Counted from the first letter of the stretch, positions 36,559 to 49,219 are shown. The stretch is DNA of 64,000 nt from Brassica napus (GCF_020379485.1 NC_063439.1:12648683-12712682), one strand, 5' to 3'. Notes: generated from the sequence alone by a model not told the origin. Numbers and translations: made by a program.

Positions 36559-39500
36559 TCAAGCACCCGGGTCTCTTAAACTCTGGTCGTGCCTTTCCTG
36601 GGCTTCAGAACCCGATTTCTCACACATAATACCCGTCTCCAGAGAAACCTGTTTGTCATTGTCTATTGTCAAAGGAGTTGTAGCTGTCACTGCTGGAGGA
36701 TCAGAATCCATTTGATCCAGTGAAGATGGGACTCCACTACAGTCTATGGTTGGTGCCGACTCCTTAGTTGCAGCCTCTGCTAGTTCTGTGTTTTCGTATT
36801 CAGATAAAAGATCCATGAACTCGCTGAGTAGACGCTGCACCTTTCTGTTTGACGCCATCGCAGGAAGAATATCGTTTCTCAGTAGTTTATGCTTCTTCAC
36901 CCCCTGGAAAAAAAAAAAAAGGATTAGAGTTTTTAAGTGATTTGGAAAAAAGGTAAAATCTTTGACCAAGTGAAGGTAAATTACTTACCAGAACATATGG
37001 ATCCCAACACAAGTTTGTGTCTGAGGTTGCTGCTTCAGCCATACCAGTAGGAGGTCCAAGAAAGCTCTCGCACACTTCTCTTAGTCTTGACTCGTCTGCC
37101 TCTCTGCAGACAAAGAAAAGACAAACATATCTTTTAATTAATTGGAATGAGAGAATCACAAACCCAAAACATTCCATCATTATAAAGTGGATAAACCCTT
37201 AGGGGAAGCCTTCAACGCTCTCTCTAGCTTGGATGCTCTCACAAATGAGATGACACCACCCTTATATACACTAAACTGTATACAAGCTCAAAAACGGAAA
37301 AGAGTTAAAAATGAGAAAAGGGCACCAGACCTTGCTAGAAACCTAACATAGGCGAGGAGGCACTGGCGGTACTCGTTAGGAGACTCCAACGCAAGAGAGG
37401 ATGCAAATTGAGATTCCAAATGTGCACGTGTTTGCACTCCATCATCAGCTATCCTGCAAGCATGAAATAAGACTCGGAAATTATGTGATCAGTCTCGGGA
37501 CCGACATCTAAGGAAAGGAAGACAAGATCAACCTGTTCCATCCTGGCTTTCTAGCCATGTACTTTCTCACATCAACCTGTAAGCCAGCAAGCTCTCCGCA
37601 TGGAGCTGAGCCTAAATTCCAGGAGCTACTGAAATTTGAGGCCGGGAAGCAGTCGTCAGCCACTCTCAGCCAGCACATTAGACTCGTATCGAAGAGGAAT
37701 GCATGGCGTGTGGCTAGAACTACAAGCGGAGAACCAGATTTGGATAATTTCACAGAAATGACTTTTATCGAACCTGCAAAAACCGTAACAGTGTATCTAT
37801 CAGCAGAGCTTGTCGCATCACCCAAGGTCATATTCGTTTTACAGGCGCTTCACTAGGTAAGCACGAGAGCCCAACCCAATATTCAGAGACTAGTATGAGA
37901 CAAACAACTCATGCAAAAACCAAGTGTCTCGAGAGTACTGGAGCATATACCTTCTACTGCAGAAGATAAATTGGTATCGGAAGAGACCAAAGAGGATAAA
38001 GAGTCATGGAGGATGCATTTCCTATTGAATAGATCCCACACATATAACGATCCTTTTCTCGTGACAAGCAGCAGTTTCCAGCTATCGTCACAATCTATGA
38101 ATGTTGCGGCAGATCCCATCATCATTGTAGGCATGGCACGCCTTCCACATTTTGTGTAAATCTTCAGACAAATAAGAAGTATATACGTTTTCAAACACTA
38201 TCCCCAAAACAACATGCAATTCCTTTTCAAAGAACAAGACACTTTCTCAGAAAGTCAGGTCCCAACAAAAATATTACTATCAGTGTAAAGTTTAGTGACT
38301 CCTATGGACATCAATCGGTGTAGAAGAGGTATTCAGAGTAACAAACCCAACACTAGCTGAATCATTTAAAACTTAACTAATAAAGGAAGGGTTTAATAGG
38401 ATGGGCACCAAATACAGAAAGAATCTAGTTTGATCGATGAGAGGTTCATGATAAAACAATGCAGGAAAAAAAAAGGGTATTATTATTTACCTGGAGGGTT
38501 CCATCTTCGCAGCCAACCGCCCAAAAGTTTGGATTACCAGCCAAAACTGTGACACTCCCCATAATCCGATCAGACCAAAGAGTTTCACCTGATCTTTTGC
38601 AAACAACCTCCGTTTCCTTGATGGTAGATGTACTTACTACACCAACAGTGTCCAAAGCGTGCTCCTTTGGACAAGCCTCTAAGCAAACAGGGGCCGTTGC
38701 TTCCCCTTGTTTCCAATCAAATACCCTTATCAACAGATCCCTGCTAGAAGATCCCTTTATACCTACAGATTGCTCAACATTTAAAACTCCATCTCTAGCA
38801 GAGGCTCCAGGTACCTTCTCAATAACAAGGCTTTCAGAAATGGTAGCACGAGCTGTAATCCTTGGACGCTCGTTGTTAAGATCAGGGTTCCTGATCGCTA
38901 TTTCTTTCGTGGATGAATCCTTAATGCTAGGAGGCTCCACAGGAAAATCTCTACTATTTATCTTGCTAGGAGCAGCAGAGGGAGCTGGCGGAAAATTATT
39001 GGAATGCTCGTTAATGGAGATATTATTCTCCTGCTGGGGAACTCCAACGGCTTCAGGGATGATCCTCTTTCTTCCATCAGGCCTTCTATACACTTTTTGA
39101 TTCACAGGATTAGATACCCGACTTGGAGTTGACGCTTTACTCAATGTGTCACCACAAGCCTCCTCTTTCTTATTCTGATCATCGACCTGATATTTCCTCT
39201 TCTTTGCAGTGCTCTCCGCATTTGCAGAGGGTTTCGCTGTCACCTGGTTTGCTTGGACATCTGAAGCCGCCCTCTTACCACCGGCTAGCTTTGTAGAGAC
39301 TGTTTCGAGTAATAACTGAGCTGGACTCTCGACTAAGTTTGCTTGCCGGCCTCTTACATCCCCATATCGATTTTTCTTCAATTCGTCAAGTTCAGTATCG
39401 GTGAGCTTAACACCAAGTTCTTTTGGTTCAAAGTGAATCATGGCCACTGTTCCGTCTAAGGAACATGCAAAAAGTGAATATCCGTCGGGACTCCTGTAAT

Positions 39501-40864
39501 TTCCCAAAAGAAAAAGCAGTCTAAGATTAAACCAAATCAGGGGGGGGGGGGGGGAAGAAGGGGAAAAGTTTTACCAAGATAGATCAACAACACTTTGGCC
39601 AAAGAAATGCTTGGCGACGAAAAGAGGGCGAGGACTTGCAGTGGTCCATACGGTAATAGTGCGGTCTTGACTCCCTATTGCAATAACGTTGTATGGCTGC
39701 AAATCTTTCCCCCCTGATTTGGAACTCCCATTGCTCCATCCAGCTCGTCTCATTTCTTGGGCACTAGAAGTGCTTCTCTTAAACATTGAATGATTGAACT
39801 TGACAACAATTATTGGAGCATTGTGACCTAAGAAGTCAAATGATTCAGACCATTCCCCTCTTTCTAAAACAGGAGCAGAATGCCTCGGCTTCTGATACCC
39901 GTGAGTGGTGGTTATGAAGTGCCCACAAGGAGACCACCCAAGTCGCCTGAAAAATGTGGTTCCGAGCTACAAAGAATGATAAAAAAAAAAGATAAAGTTT
40001 GAATCTTTTGTATGAAGAAAATAAAAGAAAAAGAGAGAGTTGCAAACCGATTTTTCCCAGTGACCAACAGTTCTGTGAGCCATGCTCCAATCGCTTGTTC
40101 GCCATATAATGACAGTTTTGTCATCAGATTGGCTAGCGACAAAGGAGCCGATAGGATCCCAGGTAACACCTTTGACCAAGCTCAAGTGGCCCCTGAGAAC
40201 AGTAGTGCAAATGCCAGTGCGCATGTTCCATATATGGACGGTGTTGTCCAAGCTCCCACTAGCGAGCATTGAATCATCTGGAGACCAATTGATATCCACC
40301 TACTTTAAGCATAGAAACCTGAGTTATTAAAATTCAAAAAAGAATCGGATAAGTAAAAGAGAGGGGATGGGTTTTACCACATCGGCAGTGTGCCCCCTGA
40401 GAGTCATAACAGCTTTCCAGTTCTCAACATCTGGGGCTTCTCCACTACCAAACTCAGTAGTGCCTGAACCAGGCTTCCTCTCATGGACTTGAATCACATG
40501 ATCGTCAGAACCAGATGCCACGTACCTACCGTGTTTAGCCCACCTAACACAGTTGACAGACCCAAAGTGATCACGAAGGGTTGCCAGAAGCCTCTCTTTT
40601 GGATCTAAGTTTTGCAAATCCCTGTCCACAGACTTCATGTTCCATATCCGGACCTATATGAAGATGTAAGAATCCAAATTCAGTTCAGAGGAAACATAAA
40701 AAAAAAAAAGATTCTGAGTGGCTAAAACAATAAAATCGAAGAAAAGGAGAGACCTTGTGATCACCACCGCCTGTGGCAAAGCGTTCACCGTTTGGTTGAA
40801 CATCAATGGAGAATATCTGCTGCAATCCTTCATGTTTTACCCATACGGGTTTCTCCGCAATCAT
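36559..40864 (-). CDS. HIRA: HIRA histone chaperone, WD40 subunit
   Basis: Scaffold of the HIRA complex (with UBN and CABIN1-like partners), which deposits H3.3-H4 outside replication in the nucleus. Exons (minus): 40864-40754, 40653-40378, 40299-40048, 39966-39575, 39493-38491, 38161-37951, 37773-37533, 37453-37331, 37103-36989, 36903-36559. Introns are GT-AG, phases agree and there is no internal stop; 1022 aa, close to the Arabidopsis protein. Seven-bladed WD40 propeller from about residue 15 to 365 (blades ending [24 protein letters not shown]). The B domain, [15 protein letters not shown] at about 480-494, is the ASF1-binding motif. A basic KKRK lies at about 441-444, and the HIRA C-terminal domain spans about 620-960. 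The exon 1 ATG gives [13 protein letters not shown], as expected for the family. In Arabidopsis it neighbours the FAR4/5/8 genes. Confidence 0.96.
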
Positions 40865-41200
40865 CTCAATTAACGCAAAAAAAAAAAGAAAACAGAATAT
40901 GTTCTGCTCACAAGCTCGGCAAAAGTTAACAAAGCTCAGAACCCGTTCAAACAGAAGACCTAATCTCCAACAACACGCAGAGAAGCCCAGAAAATTATCA
41001 AGTCAATTTCAAGGTTTTAACTTTTCTTCACCATCCTGTAAAAAACCCTAATTTAGAGGAATGGGATTAAGAGATAAGAACAAAGATACAGACTTTTGGG
41101 GGTGTGTTGTAAATTGTACATGTGTGAAAACCCTACCTTTGGAGGAAAAGGGCTACTCACCTTCCCTGTTAAAGATTCTCAATATAGTTTAGTTTTAAAT
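40865..41200 (-). promoter_or_regulatory. HIRA 5' UTR and proximal promoter region
   Basis: Directly upstream of the HIRA start codon, and less AT-rich than the flanks. It contains the plant leader word 'aaaccctaa' (41042-41050) on the plus strand. No clear TATA box is seen, as is common for housekeeping genes. Confidence 0.4.
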
Positions 41201-41979
41201 CAGTATAGAAAAGTGATTCAATCGGGATGTATTAGGTGTATAATTTGCGAAGTGATTTTGTCACATATTTTTTTTTTACAATCATTTTTACAAAATAAAT
41301 GATGACATGGCTAACAAAATTAATGACATGACTTATAGTTAATATGATATGGACAATCACATTTATTACTGACATATATTTTTGATAAACTTTATAGAAT
41401 ATGACAATAACTAATACATTACATTTAATATTGATTTATATTTTTGTTAAACTTTTTAAAATATGGTAATAATTCATAAATCATCACTAAAATAAATATA
41501 TTGAAATATGCATTATAAATTTTGAAATACATTATTTAATTGTATTTTTATAATTATACAATTTTTATTACTAATATTTTCAAAATTTTCTACATCTTTT
41601 TTAAAAAATTAATAAATTGTTAATCATAATTTCATTAGTTCTTTTTAGATATCTACAAATTTTATAAATATTTTTTAGTTATAATTTTTATTCTATATGA
41701 TTTTTAGTAATTTTATACAAATTGATTTAATACATTTAACCAAAATAAATAGATAAAAAAATTATCTACGATTTGAATTTTAAATATATTACATAAATAT
41801 TATTAAATCTACTTTAAAATAAACAAAATTATTTATTTCTTAATTTTATGCTTAAATAATCAACTTTATATTAAATATTAGTCAAAAATAATAAAATATA
41901 AAATATTAATAAATTTCATTTAAATATAATTTAACTTTTAAAAAATTTATCACTGCACAGGGTGCAGGAAAACACCTAG
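41201..41979 (+). mobile_element. Helitron 3' end (5' end not located)
   Basis: The stretch ends with hairpin 'ctgcacagggtgcag' (41953-41967), then gaaaacacCTAG at 41979 followed by T: a typical Helitron terminus. The AT-rich DNA before it has no gene. I could not find a convincing A/TC start; a poor candidate lies near 41250. The length given is therefore only an upper guess. Confidence 0.5.
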
Positions 41980-42638
41980 TTTAGTTTTTAAATCAAAAGG
42001 CAAAAATGAAAATGTTTGGTTGACAAAAAAAAATGGTGGTTATATGAGTTTTTTTTATATAAGTTATCTCTTATATTTGTCAAAACAATACCTCTTGTAT
42101 AATTTGACAAAACATTACAATATTTGAAGTTATTCGACAAAACATTACAATATTTGAAGTATGATACGTGTTATTATTATAAAGATTTTAAATTTTTTTA
42201 GAAAAATACAATGGTCCATCTTAACATATAATATAATTTTCACTAAAACTTAATCATAATATTAATTATTTATGTATGAAAATATTCTACTTTTTTCTTC
42301 AAAATAATAGTTACGAAATTAACTAATGTGATTAAAATATGAGAAATTAGGACTCAAACCAAAGAAATCTGGTGTATCTAGCTATCTACCAAATTCAAAT
42401 GTTCCATGAACAAGTGCGATGTTTTTGGACTCTGCTGCTCCTACTCACGTTGTCATGTAGATTATTGTTGCATATAGTCAAAATCTTCCCGATCTTATCC
42501 TCCACACACAAGATTGTCCAAGATATTACAATATCATCTAATTGTTATCATAACTTTTGAATTTCAAAATCGGTTCACTTTTTCCTCTTTTATCTCTCCA
42601 AATAAACTTTTTTTATCCTTCTCTTTCATCTCTCCAAA
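41980..42638. other. Spacer before the copia element
   Basis: Non-coding. A tandem pair of 'cgacaaaacattacaatatttgaagt'-like units is at 42107-42161. An ORF at 42372-42560 has no recognisable motif. Confidence 0.5.
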
Positions 42639-42643
42639 TAAAC

Positions 42644-42849
42644 TATTGGTATGTGATCTAAACTTATACTTATTGAGCGTTGTAACTTAGGTAGCTTAAT
42701 CTGTTACTTAGGTTAGTTAGGAGTCGGTTAGACCGGTTAGAGCTTGTTCAGCTGGTTTAACACTTACTCTCCGGTTAAGCTTGTAACCCTTGGTTCATAT
42801 AAAAGGGGATTATATAGAGAGAGGAAGTTAGACTCGAGAACTGTAACAG

Positions 42850-42938
<89 letters not shown>

Positions 42939-43206
42939 CGACGGAGACTCCTTGTCCATCACCATCTCCGATTTGCAAGAGGTGTCCTTTGGTTCTAGTG
43001 GATTTGCTAGACTGAGTCTGGCTTCAGGGATTAGTTCTCCACATCGGAGAGATACCATGGGTTATCAATCTTGTGTCTCTCTACTGCTTTCTTGTTTCCA
43101 TTAGATCGTAGCAATCCTGAGAGACTGTGAGGTTAGAGAGTGTGATACGATTCTTTGGTTGCAAAAGGATTGATTCACCTCGAATCAATTCAGTGAGTTC
43201 TCAACA
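42644..43206 (+). repeat. Copia 5' LTR with (GA)42 expansion
   Basis: 563 bp ending ...TCAACA; its first bases are TATTGG where the 3' LTR has TGTTGG, so the terminal TG is mutated. A TATA-like 'catataaaagggg' at about 42797-42809 would drive transcription. The (GA)n run at 42853-42936 accounts for the extra 67 bp relative to the 3' LTR. Confidence 0.93.
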
Positions 43207-43208
43207 AG

Positions 43209-43220
43209 TGGTATCAGAGC
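43209..43220 (+). other. Copia primer binding site (initiator tRNA-Met)
   Basis: TGGTATCAGAGC two bases after the 5' LTR is complementary to the 3' end of plant initiator methionine tRNA, the usual primer for copia reverse transcription. Confidence 0.92.
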
Positions 43221-43247
43221 CTCGGCTGTCAAGATCCGAGGGTTTCG

Positions 43248-46200
43248 ATGACGATGAAGATGATACGAGCTGAGGTAGAGCTGTTCGACGGCACCGGTGA
43301 TTTCTCACTTTGGACGATTCGGATGATGGCTCACTTCGGTGTATCGGGATTAAAGGAAGTTGTTCTCTCCGATAACTTCGACATCGACATTCCGGTAACC
43401 AAAGAAGAAGGGAAGAAAGTCGATGACGATGGAAGAGGTCATCTCGGCCGCAAGATCCAAACAAAGGGAGATACAAGACACAGTGAAGAGTGAAAAGGGG
43501 AATGCTCCTGTCCTCTACTCTTCAGATCGTGGGAGACAAGGGAGACGTGAAAATGGTGATTCAAAACACCAGATAAGCAGAAGCAAATACAAGACCAGGA
43601 AAGTCACATGCTGGTACTGCAAGAAAGAAAGCCACGTCAAGAGAGATTGCTTTGCTTGAAAGAGGCAGATGGAACAGGACAGCGATGGAGAATCAGCTGT
43701 TACCATCAGTCAACTCGACACTTCATATGCGTTATCAGTAACTGGAGATGAAGCAAGTGAAAATTGGGTCATTGATTCTGGTTGCACACACCATATGACA
43801 TCAAGGTGTGACTGGTTCACAGAGTTTCGAGAGTTGCAGTCAACTAAGATTCTCTTAGGAGATTTTCACACGGTGGAGACTCTGGGCATTGGTACTGTAA
43901 GAATAAACACCCATGGAGGATCAATGAAGGTGATGCACAACGTGAGATACGTTCCGTCCCTTAGAAGAAACCTCATCTCCACTGGAACTCTCGACAAGTT
44001 AGGATTCAAACACAGTGGAGGAATGGGAAAGATAGTCTTCACCAAGAACTCAAAGTACGCACTATAAGGGGTATTGAAGAACAGGCTCTACATTTTGGAT
44101 GGAGAAACCATTCGACCAGAGGCTTGCCGTTCAGAGAGCCAGGTGAAGGCTCCATTGTGGCATTGTCGGTTAGGGCACATGAGCTACAAAAACCTTCAAG
44201 TGCTAGTCAGAAATGGCACTCTTACGAAGAAGGACATTGGAGCTGAGTTCTTATGCGAACACTGCATCATGGGAAAGGCAAAGCGGGTAAGTTTTGGAAC
44301 TGGTAAGCATGAGACTTCAAGCATCTTAGAGTACTTACATGCCGACCTATGGGGTTCTCCGAATGTCCAACCTTCAGTATCTGGTAATAAGTATTTTCTC
44401 TCTGTCATTGATGATCACTCTAGAAAGGTTTGGGTTTGCTTTCTTAAGACGAAAGATGAAACATTTGCTAGTTTTAGAGAATGGAAAATGACAGTAGAGA
44501 ATCAGGTTGATAAGAAGGTCAAATATCATAGAACTGATAACGGTCTAGAGTTTTGCAATCTTGCGTTTGATGAGTTTTGCAGGAAGAACGGTATCACCAG
44601 ACACAGGACATGTGCATACACTCCCCAACAGAACGGCGTAGCAGAGAGGATGAATCGCACAATCATGGAGAAGGTGTGGTGTCTTCTGAGTGAGTCCAGT
44701 TTAGGAGAAGAGTTATGGTCTGAAGCTGATGCTTTCTCAGTCTACACGATAAACAGATCCCCATCATCAGCGGTTGGCTTCAAAGTCCCTGAAGAAATCT
44801 GGTTAGGCAAGAAGCCTGGGTATAAACACATGAAGAAGTTTGGCTCTGTGGCATATGTGCATAAGGACCAAGGGAAGCTGAAGCCCAGAGCAGAGAAGGG
44901 AGCTCTAATTGGTTACCCTCCTGGTACCAAAGGCTACAAGATTTGGCTACTGGATGGAGAGAAATCTACAATTAATAGAAACATGAAGTTCTGCGAGGAT
45001 GTAATGTTTAAAGACATTAAGAAGGAAGCTGAGCTGAGTCATTCAGACAAGTCACTCCGAGAGGAAGCTGATAAATAAAAGCATGTGGTGATTCCTGTAA
45101 TGGAAAAGGTTGAGAAGAGATCAATCAGTGCAGTTCAAGGAGGAGCTGTTCAAGACGTGCTTGATGAGAGCAGCTCAAGTGACTCTGATCCTGAGACATC
45201 AGGAAAAGAAGAAGCTAGATCGAGCCTTGCCAATTATCAACTGGCTAAGGACAAGCCTCACAGAACGATCATACCTCCAGCGAGGTTTGATGACTACGAC
45301 TGTTCAGAAGTTGCATTTGCCCTTTCAATGTTTGAAATCATGAACGTGGAAGAGCCAAAGGATTATGCTGAAGCTCGAGCAAGTAAAGATTGGTTAAAAT
45401 GGAGTAAAGCATCAGACGAGGAAATGGATTCTCTGAAGAAGAATGGCACCTGGATATTAGTCAAGAGGCCAAAAGAAAGGAAGGTCATTAGCTGCAAATG
45501 GCTGTACAAAATAAAGCCAGGAGTTCCAGGACAAGCTCCAGAGAGGCATAAGTCGAGGCTGGCAGCTCGTGGCTTCTCGCAAAAGGAAGGCATAGATTAT
45601 CACGAGGTGTTTGCACCGGTTGTGAAACATGTTTATATTCGAACATTGTTGTCACTAGTTGTAAACATGGACCTGGAATTGGAGAAAATGGACGTCAAAA
45701 CTGCTTTCCTACATGGAAACTTAGAAGAAGACTTGTGCATGGAGCAAATAGAGGGTTACGAGGACAAGTCAAAGCCTGATCACGTGTGTCTCTTAAAGAA
45801 ATCATTGTACGGACTCAAGCAATCACCGCGACAATGGAACAAGCGCTTCGACGAATTCATGACACTCCAAGGCTACACCAGGAGTGAGAGAGATGCTTGT
45901 GTCTACACTAAGAAGATCTCAACAGGAGATCTTGTATATCTCCTACTATATGTAGACGATATGCTTTTGGCGGCTAAAGACCTCAAAGACGTTAAAAGGT
46001 TTAAGGAACAGCTGGAGTCAAGTTTTAAAATGAAATATTTGGGACCAGCAAGACGGATCTTAGGCATGGACATCTTCAGAGATAGGGAAAAGGGTCTGCT
46101 GAGGTTATCACAGACATACTACATCAAGAAGGTCGTCACAAATTTTAGAATGGAGGGAGCTAAGCCCACAGCTACTCCCATAGGTGCTCACTTCAAGCTA

Positions 46201-46908
46201 TCAGCGATGAAGGAGCCTGAAGAAGCCATTGATACAGATATTGTCCCTTATGCATCCGCAGTAGGAAGTATCATGTATGCAATGGTGGGGTCGAGACCTG
46301 ACTTAGCCTATGCTATTGGGTTGGTAAGTAGATTTATGAGCCGGCCTGGTGAGTTTCATTGGGAAGCAGTGAAGTGGCTGTTACGGTATATGAAGGGCTC
46401 AACAGAGGTTCAGTTAGTCTACTCACAGGAGAAAGTGTTTAAGATTCAGGGCTATTGCGACTCAGATTACCCAGGAGATAGGGATGGGAGCAGATCATTA
46501 TTTGGTTACGTGTTCACTATTGGAGGAAACGTTGTGAGCTGGAGATCGAGCTTACAACCCATGGTAGCGTTATCTACAACAGAAGCGGAGTATATCTCAC
46601 TCACAGAGGCAGTCAAGGTGCCTATCTGGCTTCGAGGACTACTAGAGGATTTTGGGATTATTCATGGAACGGTACAAGTTTGGTGCGACTCTCAGAGTGC
46701 TATCTGTCTGTCCAAGAACGCGGTTTTCCACGAACGTACAAAGCACATGGCTGCTAAGTACAACTTCATTCGTGACATCATTGATAAGAAGGAAGTTGAA
46801 GTGGTGAAGATACATACGAGTAGGAACCCAGCTGATATTTTGACGAAAGTGGTTCCAGTGAGTAAGTTTAATGCTGCGTTAAGCTTACTCAAGATCGCTC
46901 GAGCCTAA
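43248..46908 (+). pseudogene. Copia gag-pol polyprotein, broken
   Basis: Gag start (43248-43493) lies in another frame from the rest and lacks most of the capsid: after about 60 residues the text jumps to the nucleocapsid with zinc knuckle CWYCKKESHVKRDC (about 43609-43650). The remaining frame (43423 to 46908) is interrupted by TGA at 43657, TAA at 44065 and TAA at 45076. Protease VIDSG is at about 43762; the integrase zinc motif HCRLGH...CEHC at 44161-44271; the integrase core HADLWG and HRTDNGLEF at about 44338 and 44530; reverse transcriptase LLYVDDML at about 45945; RNase H CDSDYPGD and STTEAEY at about 46456 and 46575. Single-base stops plus the gag deletion make it non-functional. The lineage within copia was not determined. 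Confidence 0.92.
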
Positions 46909-47015
46909 AGAGCTTGAGCCATGCCAGATGGTGTAAGTCTAGAAGGTGAATCCACGGGAAGAGAACAAAGTCGACGTTTGTTCAAGGAGGAGTGTGTCAA
47001 GTCTGAAGTTTAGCT

Positions 47016-47027
47016 CAAGGAGGAGTA
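47016..47027 (+). other. Copia polypurine tract
   Basis: Purine-rich aaggaggagta immediately before the 3' LTR; it would prime plus-strand DNA synthesis. Confidence 0.75.
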
Positions 47028-47523
47028 TGTTGGTATGTGATCTAAACTCATACTTATTGAGCGTTGTAACTTAGGTAGCTTAATCTGTTACTTAGGTTAG
47101 TTAGGAGTCGGTTAGACCGGTTAGAGCTTGTTCAGCTGGTTTAACACTTACTCTCCGGTTAAGTTTGTAACCCCTTGGTTCATATAAAAGGGGATTAGAT
47201 AGAGAGAGGAAGTTAGACTCGAGAACTGTAACAGAATCAGAGAGAGAGAGAGATACGACGAAGACTCCTTGTTCATCACCATCTCCGATTTGCGAGAGGT
47301 GTCCTTTGGTTCTAGTGGATTTGCTAGACTGAGTCTGGCTCCATGGATTAGTTCTCCACATCGGAGAGATACCCTGGGTTATCAATCTTGTGTCTCTCTA
47401 CTGCTTTCTTGTTTCCATTAGATCATAGCAATCCTGAGAGACTGTGAGGTTAGAGAGTGTGATACGATTCTGTGGTTGCAAAAGGATTGATTCACCTCGA
47501 ATCGATTCAGCGAGTTCTTAACA
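47028..47523 (+). repeat. Copia 3' LTR
   Basis: 496 bp, TGTTGG...TTAACA, with intact TG/CA ends. Its (GA)n run has only about seven units. Confidence 0.93.
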
Positions 47524-47639
47524 TAAACTTTGTTTCCATCTAACTCATCATATTCATAGATTTTGCAAGCTAGCACACTAGTTTTTTTTCTGCTGGAACG
47601 TGCAAGAGAATCGCATTATATATCTTAAGCTCCAATCTA

Positions 47640-48010
47640 TGCTACTCACCGGTCAGAATCTTGAGTCCCTCAAGCTCTAACACAGTTTACAGTCACTACA
47701 TCTCCCAGGAAACAATCTCTTCGGTAAGATTCCTTCTCAAATCTGCTTGTGACTTCCTTACCTCGTCACTTTAGATCTGTCTGGTAATAAACTCTTTTTG
47801 CTTGATCCCAACACAGATTGATGAGTGTAAGTTCTTAAACTCTTTTGTTCTTAGCGACAACAAGCTTCGGGTTGATCCCTTCTGACTTAAGCCGGTTAGA
47901 ACGCTTAAGACGTCTTTCTCTGGGTGGAAACGATCTCTCTGGTATGATTCCGTCTGAGCTGTCTTGTTTTAGAGAAGATGACTTTGTCGGAAATAACGGT
48001 CTTGCGATAT
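47640..48010 (+). pseudogene. BIR-type LRR receptor kinase fragment
   Basis: In shifting frames the DNA reads as LRR repeats of the BIR family (BAK1-interacting pseudokinases): LESLKL, then LVTLDLSGNKL, then VLSDNKL, then LRRLSLGGNDLSGMIPSEL, then DDFVGNNGL, the usual end of a plant LRR domain. In-frame stops and frameshifts interrupt it at several places (for example after ESLKL and after SQIC). Transmembrane and kinase parts are absent. It lies directly beside the copia insertion and may extend left of it. It is a dead fragment, probably a captured or duplicated piece. Confidence 0.68.
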
Positions 48011-48850
48011 AAGTGTGGAGGATGTTGCGTTTTGATGGTGATTGTGATTAAAGTGTTCGAGCTCTTCCAAATGAGAGAGAAGTTGAGACGATTAGGGATG
48101 TTGTGTTGACAAAGGAGAAGTAAAAGGGGGAAGCTCAAAGAAGTTAAGGATTTGTAAGAAGAAGAAATTGAAGCTCAAAGAAAAAGAAGTAGCAAAAGGA
48201 GTAGAGGTAGTTGTAGCTAGAAAGAAGAAGCGTTTGTGACAAAAGTTTCCGGTTTGTTCTCCGAAGATAAAGTCAAGAGCGAAGTATTGGAGAGAGATGA
48301 GACTGCTTTGAAGCATCCATTGCTGGAGAATTGTGAAGAGATTGAAGAAGAAGAAAGTGGTCAAAAGGGACATAATGAAAATGACCGTGCTGATATATAT
48401 TGTTCTTGTTGGATAGCCATTTACATATATTTTCGAGATAATACAAATTTTAACCAGTTATTATTTTATTTATATGCCAATTATGCCAGTTGATAGAACC
48501 AGTACATATATGGATATCATTTACACGGTTTTTAAATTAAAAACTGTAATACAAGTTGTATTAGACGGCTACAATAATTTTGTGGTGCATACAAACCAAA
48601 AAATAGATGGTTATTTGGTTGCATTTTAGTTCACTTACACTTGAACCTGGTAATATAACTTCTTTCTCTTTAATTGTAATTGATCAAAATTGTTTAGTTA
48701 AGAACATAGATTTTCAACTTTGTGTTCGAAACTGTAACGTTTCTTAGAATATTTTTATGTAAAAAGTTGAAAAAAATGCCTTTTTTGGGTTCCTTGATAA
48801 GAATAAAAGCCTTAAAATGGTTAATAATCCCATAATGTTTAGTTAAGCTT
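48011..48850. other. Purine-rich low-complexity stretch and spacer
   Basis: 48080-48370 is AAG/GAAG-rich; an ORF at 48236-48493 (85 aa) reads FSEDKVKSEVLERDETALKH... and is acidic, but matches no family I recognise. It may be another gene fragment. The rest is AT-rich and non-coding. Confidence 0.4.
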
Positions 48851-48854
48851 TGTG

Positions 48855-49219
48855 TTAGAGTGTCACCAGGTGTCTCTGTTGGTAACATCTGATGGAAATC
48901 ATATGAAGATAGCTACAAGTTTGCTTGATCCTTTTCTTGCTCACTTGAAGACATCACAAGATCAAGTTGCTAAAGGTGGCTGCTCAATTGTTCTCAAGCC
49001 TGAGGATAGTACCAGTGCGACTTGGTTCACTATTGAAAGTGTTTATACCAGTATAAGATTATTTTTAAATGATACTTTTTTTCTTGGACACTGATTAAAA
49101 TTGAGACTCTTTTTCTTCTTTGTTATCTTTAGGTTTCGATTTGTGAGCAATCAGATGTCCTAGAATGTGTTACTCTACAAACTGAGATAATGCATATCAA
49201 GGAAAAAATTGGTATCTAG
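48855..49219 (+). pseudogene. COP1-interacting-protein-like N-terminal fragment
   Basis: Frame 48870-49050 reads SLLVTSDGNHMKIATSLLD... then FLAHLKTSQDQVAKGG and TWFT. This matches the N-terminal region of plant COP1-interacting-protein-related proteins, where a 'CDLVI..NG..EKLASG..PF..HLK...DQ...GGY' pattern precedes 'WFTK.T..RFVRFV'. After an intron-like gap, 49131-49219 continues with RFVSNQ and VLECVTLQTEIMHIKEKI, broken by a frameshift and a stop. Only this N-terminal part is present, so it is a non-functional piece. Confidence 0.62.

Larger units (their letters stand above)
42639..47528 (+). mobile_element. Full-length Ty1/copia LTR retrotransposon, disabled
   Basis: Target duplication TAAAC at 42639-42643 and 47524-47528. 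5' LTR 42644-43206, primer binding site 43209-43220, gag-pol 43248-46908, polypurine tract about 47016-47027, 3' LTR 47028-47523. The order protease, integrase, reverse transcriptase, RNase H is that of copia elements. By eye the LTRs differ at about 16 positions in some 490 comparable bases, apart from a microsatellite. This implies an insertion that is neither brand new nor ancient. It cannot be autonomous because gag is internally deleted and pol has in-frame stops. Confidence 0.95.

Noticed and set aside
38459..39100. 213-codon ORF on the plus strand
   Set aside because: It lies antisense to HIRA exon 5, which has clear splice sites and protein homology. The plus-strand frame has no known motif.
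39541..39554. Poly(G) run in HIRA intron 4 as a regulatory G-quadruplex
   Set aside because: A single homopolymer of about 14 G could form a quadruplex, but it could equally be slippage or assembly error. Nothing else supports a role.
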